A stretch of 64,000 nt of DNA from Riptortus pedestris (taxonomy: Eukaryota; Arthropoda; Insecta; Hemiptera; Alydidae), in contig CM032233.1 in the NCBI GenBank assembly GCA_019009955.1, forward strand, positions 126,569,001-126,633,000, read 5' to 3'. Each line of letters opens with the position of its first letter. Positions within the stretch are counted from its first letter, which is position 1. Of the stretch, positions 60,928 through 64,000 are shown one piece after another. Under the pieces are notes generated by a model. That model was not told the origin of the DNA. It was given only the letters and a program-made list of their open reading frames with translations, and did not search any database. The translations under genes were made by a program, and so were the position numbers.

Positions 60928-60990
<63 letters not shown>
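59385..60990. repeat. Macrosatellite monomer 12, long form
   Basis: The ORF is at 59,426-59,512. The stem-loop lies near 59,667-59,727 with two mismatches at its base. The long-form segment is near 60,095-60,260. The second pass is internally deleted: GAGTCATAAAGAA joins CCCGTTGTCC at about 60,630. A (TA)n tract follows at 60,929-60,993. Confidence 0.85.
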
Positions 60991-60997
<7 letters not shown>

Positions 60998-61845
60998 CAA
61001 CCAACCGTGTGTGTGTGCCTTTCCCGAACAGCCAACATGACATCTAGTATACCATTCGTCTTCATTTTATCATTGTATTCTTTGTCTTATGAAGAATATC
61101 AAGGAAGAAGGCGTTTGTCCTGAAGTGATATTTTGATATATGATTTATAACAACCGTTCCTGTCTCGTTTTCCGTTTCGTCCAAAAAAACTCCATCATAA
61201 GGAAGCTCTCTCTACTTGTTTTGCTAGAAGCTCTCAAGCGATGATGGAATACGCATCAATGATCTCATATATAGTGGTGACGAGAAGGGGAAGATGTGGA
61301 GTTTTTTTTATTTCTTCATTTTTTCCTCTTCTTGTCATCATTTATATCGTGAACTTCAGAAGTCTATGGAATGACGGAGGAGAGTAATCATTACCTCAAA
61401 TGTTTTTATTGTTGCTGATGTTTCAACTATAAGATCTTTAAAATATCTACATTGCTTTGAATTTCACTTTGAAAATGTTGATGTTGAGTCATAAAGAAAA
61501 CTTTTATTTTGTATTTTTTTCTTTTATATTATGTAAGCTTCCTTTGGCATCCCTTTGTCCATTTTTATAAGCGCGAGGTTTTAAGAATTATCATTAATTA
61601 ATTATTGTTTATAAACAATTGCAAAATGTTGAATAACCTACCGGGGTGTCGTGATTTGTTTTTTAGATTTTGGAGTCTTTTTGTGAAATGCTAGTGCTAC
61701 AGCTCTGTCTGCTTGCCTTGAACCCCAGCGGCATGTGTATTGAAATGTAATTAGTGTTAAGTCAAAATATATATTGTATGTAGTAGAATATGTATATAGT
61801 CATATAACGTATATAGGATATTAGTGAAGGCCACCTATATGTATT

Positions 61846-61917
<72 letters not shown>
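60991..61917. repeat. Macrosatellite monomer 13, short form
   Basis: The ORF is at 61,037-61,123 with two amino-acid changes (T to S, H to Y). The TA tract at its end is at 61,852-61,908. Confidence 0.85.
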
Positions 61918-61919
<2 letters not shown>

Positions 61920-62767
61920 ATATATCAACCAGCCGCGTGTGTGCCTTTCCCGAACAGCCAACATGACATCTACTATACCATTCGTCTTCATATTATCATT
62001 GTATTCTTTGTCTTATGAAGAACATCAAGGAAGAAGGCGTCTGTCCTGAAGTGATATTTTGATATATGATATATAACATCCGTTCCAGTCCGTTTCGTCC
62101 AAAAAAACTCCATCATAAGGAAGCTCTCTCTACTTGTTTTGCTAGAAGCTCTCAAGCCATGATGGAATACGCATCAATGATCTCATATATAGTGGTGACG
62201 AGAAGGGGAAGATGTGGAGTTTTTTTTATTTCTTCATTTTTTCCTCTTCTTGTCATCATTTATATCGTGAACTTCAGAAGTCTATGGAATGACGGAGGAG
62301 AGTAAACATTACCTCAAATATTTTTATTGTTGCTGATTTTTCAACTATAAGATCTTTAAATATCTACATTGCTTTAAAATTCACTTCGAAAATGTTGATG
62401 TTGAGACCTAAAGAAAAATTTTATTTTGTATTTTTTTCTTTTATATTATGTAAGCTTCCTTGGGCATCCCTTTGTCCATTATTATAAGCGCGAGGTTTTA
62501 AGAATTATCATTAATTAATTATTTTTTATAAACAATTGCAAAATGTTGAATAACCTACTGGGGTGTAGTGATTTGATTTTTAGATATTGAAGTCTTTTTG
62601 TGATATGCTAGTGCTACAGCTCTGTCTGCTTGCCTTGAACCCCAGCGGCATGTGTATTTTAATGTAAATAGTGTTATGTCTTAATATATGTTGTAAGTAG
62701 TAGAATATGTATATAGTCAAACAGCGTATATATAGGATATTAGTGAAGGCCGTCTATATGTATTTAT

Positions 62768-62828
<61 letters not shown>

Positions 62829-62844
62829 GTGCATATATGTATAA
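61918..62844. repeat. Macrosatellite monomer 14, short form
   Basis: The ORF is at 61,963-62,049. The stem-loop arms are TGACGAGAAGGGGAAGATG and TTTTTTCCTCTTCTTGTCA. Confidence 0.85.
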
Positions 62845-63699
62845 GTATGTATCAACCAGCCGCGTGTGTGCCTTTCCCGAACAGCCAACATGACATCTAC
62901 TATACCATTCGTCTTCATTTTATCATTGTATTCTTTGTCTTATGAAGAACATCAAGGAAGAAGGCGTCTGTCCTGAAGTGATATTTTGATATATGATATA
63001 TAACATCCGTTCCTGTCTCATTTTCCATTTCGTCCTAAAAAACTCCATCATAAGGAAGCTCTCTCTACGTGTTTTGCTAGAAGCTCTCAAGCGATGATGG
63101 AATGCGCATCAATGATCTCATATATAGTGGTGACGAGAAGATGAAGATGTGGAGTTTTTTTTATTTCTTCATTTCTTCATCTTCTTGTCATCATTTATAT
63201 CGTGAACTTCAGAAGTCCTTGGAATGACGGAGGAGAGTAATCATTACCTCAAATATTTTTATTGTTGCTGATGTAACAACTATAAGATCTTTAAAATATC
63301 TACATTGCTTTGAAATTCACTTCGAAAATGTTGATGTTGAGTCATAAAGAAAAATTTTATTTTGTATTTTTTTCTTTTATATTATGTAAGCTTCCTTGGG
63401 AACCCTTTGTCCATTTTTATAAGCACGAGGTTTTAAGAATTATCATTAATTAATTGTTTTTTATATACAATTGCAAAATGTTGAATAACCTACTGGGGTG
63501 TAGTGATTTGTTTTTTAGATTTTGGAGTCTTTTTGTGAAATGCTAGTGCTACAGCTCTGTCTGCTTGCCTTGAACCCCAGCGGCATGTGTATTGAAATGT
63601 AATTAGTGTTAAGTCAAAATATATATTGTAAGTAGTAGAATATGTATGTAGTCATATAACGTATATATAGGATATTAGTGAAGGCCGCCTATATGTATT

Positions 63700-63781
<82 letters not shown>
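62845..63781. repeat. Macrosatellite monomer 15, short form
   Basis: The ORF is at 62,890-62,976. It contains the stem-loop at 63,131-63,190 and ends in the longest TA tract of the window (63,702-63,785). Confidence 0.85.
63131..63190. other. Stem-loop in monomer 15
   Basis: TGACGAGAAGATGAAGA pairs with TCTTCATCTTCTTGTCA (63,174-63,190), perfect apart from one G-T pair. The central ATGAAG/CTTCAT pairs replace the GGGAAG/CTTCCC pairs of monomer 4. Confidence 0.75.

Positions 63782-63785
<4 letters not shown>
63702..63785. repeat. (TA)n tract, about 42 repeats
   Basis: Uninterrupted TA dinucleotides at the fixed monomer position. Homologous tracts lie at 38,572-38,623, 40,238-40,283, 51,378-51,424, 60,929-60,993 and 61,852-61,908. 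Confidence 0.95.
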
Positions 63786-63787
<2 letters not shown>

Positions 63788-64000
63788 ACCACCCGTGTGT
63801 GTGTGCCTTTCCCGAACAGCCAACATGACATCTACTATACCATTCGTCTTCATTTTATCATTGTATTCTTTGTCTTATGAAGAACATCAAGGAAGAAGGC
63901 GTCTTTCCTGAAGTGATATTTTGATATATGATATATAACATCCGTTCCTGTCTCGTTTTCCGTTTCGTCCAAAAAAACTCCATCATAAGGAAGCTCTCTC
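63782..64000. repeat. Macrosatellite monomer 16, cut by window edge
   Basis: It contains the ORF at 63,825-63,911 and continues to AAGGAAGCTCTCTC at the last base, so the array extends beyond the window. Confidence 0.9.

Larger units (their letters stand above)
35377..64000. repeat. Macrosatellite: ~0.92-kb monomers with a 1.6-1.7-kb long form
   Basis: The landmark TATCAACCAGCCGCGTGTG, or a close variant, follows a (TA)n tract at about 37,381, 38,629, 40,289, 48,705, 50,408, 51,478, 53,758, 54,862, 56,580, 57,578, 58,470, 59,387, 60,992, 61,920, 62,846 and 63,782. Clean spacings are 917, 928, 926 and 936 bp for short monomers, and 1,605-1,660 bp for clean long ones. Every monomer has, in order: (TA)n, a 28-codon ORF, a purine/pyrimidine stem-loop, CTTCAGAAGTCTATGGAATG, a GATGTTTCAACTATA block, TTGGGCATCCCTTTGTCC, and the best conserved box CTGTCTGCTTGCCTTGAACC, then CCAGCGGCATGTG. 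The long form adds a TTATTATACATTTAGATATT segment and a second pass through the stem-loop half. The array leaves the window on the right. Confidence 0.95.

Noticed and set aside
51297..63911. Open frames with long YIYIYI runs
   Set aside because: They are translations of (TA)n tracts. Only the 28-codon part after each tract is of interest.
1..64000. CRISPR array or prokaryotic content
   Set aside because: The tandem arrays have no unique spacers between constant repeats, and the elements present are eukaryotic.

Overview
This is a repeat-dominated, AT-rich eukaryotic window. I found no intact host protein-coding gene, no functional tRNA or rRNA gene and no prokaryotic organisation. The content suggests a metazoan, most likely an arthropod: an env-bearing Ty3/Gypsy element of the errantivirus type, Helitron-like elements, tRNA-headed SINEs, a piggyBac relic and long satellite arrays. 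No diagnostic host gene is present, so the species cannot be named. The setting looks heterochromatic or subtelomeric, or like a repeat-rich sex-chromosome segment, but that is inference.

Layout. (1) 1-9,809: one long minisatellite with a 39-bp unit (about 250 copies), containing larger nested duplications and local 77-78 bp dimer blocks. (2) 9,810-25,000: AT-rich sequence with old dispersed repeats, three Helitron-like elements (11,035-16,497), tRNA-derived SINE copies, a short non-LTR reverse-transcriptase tail relic (19,489-19,680), a piggyBac transposase relic (20,377-20,700), a 408-bp tandem repeat (21,000-22,310) and a 190-bp direct duplication. (3) 25,010-26,450: a 65-bp satellite of about 22 units. 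(4) 26,455-35,376: a cluster of Helitron-like copies in both orientations. One is only about 135 bp long, two pairs form large foldback palindromes, and one copy carries a nested 516-bp terminal-inverted-repeat element with a perfect 8-bp target duplication. (5) 35,377-64,000: a macrosatellite of short (about 0.92 kb) and long (about 1.6-1.7 kb) monomers that runs off the right edge. It is interrupted by one Helitron-like copy (36,134-37,357) and by a 6.7-kb errantivirus-like element on the minus strand (40,475-47,187).

The errantivirus-like element has two nearly identical LTRs, a primer-binding site, a polypurine tract, and gag, protease, RT, RNase H, integrase and env remnants in the usual order. 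It is broken by several frameshifts. The protease active-site Asp is missing and the third integrase acidic residue is replaced, so this copy should not be autonomous.

The most unusual signals are a stem-loop in the macrosatellite whose two arms change together between monomers; a 28-codon signal-peptide-like ORF repeated in the same monomers; a repeat family with Helitron 3' ends, internal ~298-bp tandem units and a strong association with (TA)n tracts; and a stretch at about 49.5-57.7 kb whose dense one-base indels look like unpolished long-read sequence rather than biology.
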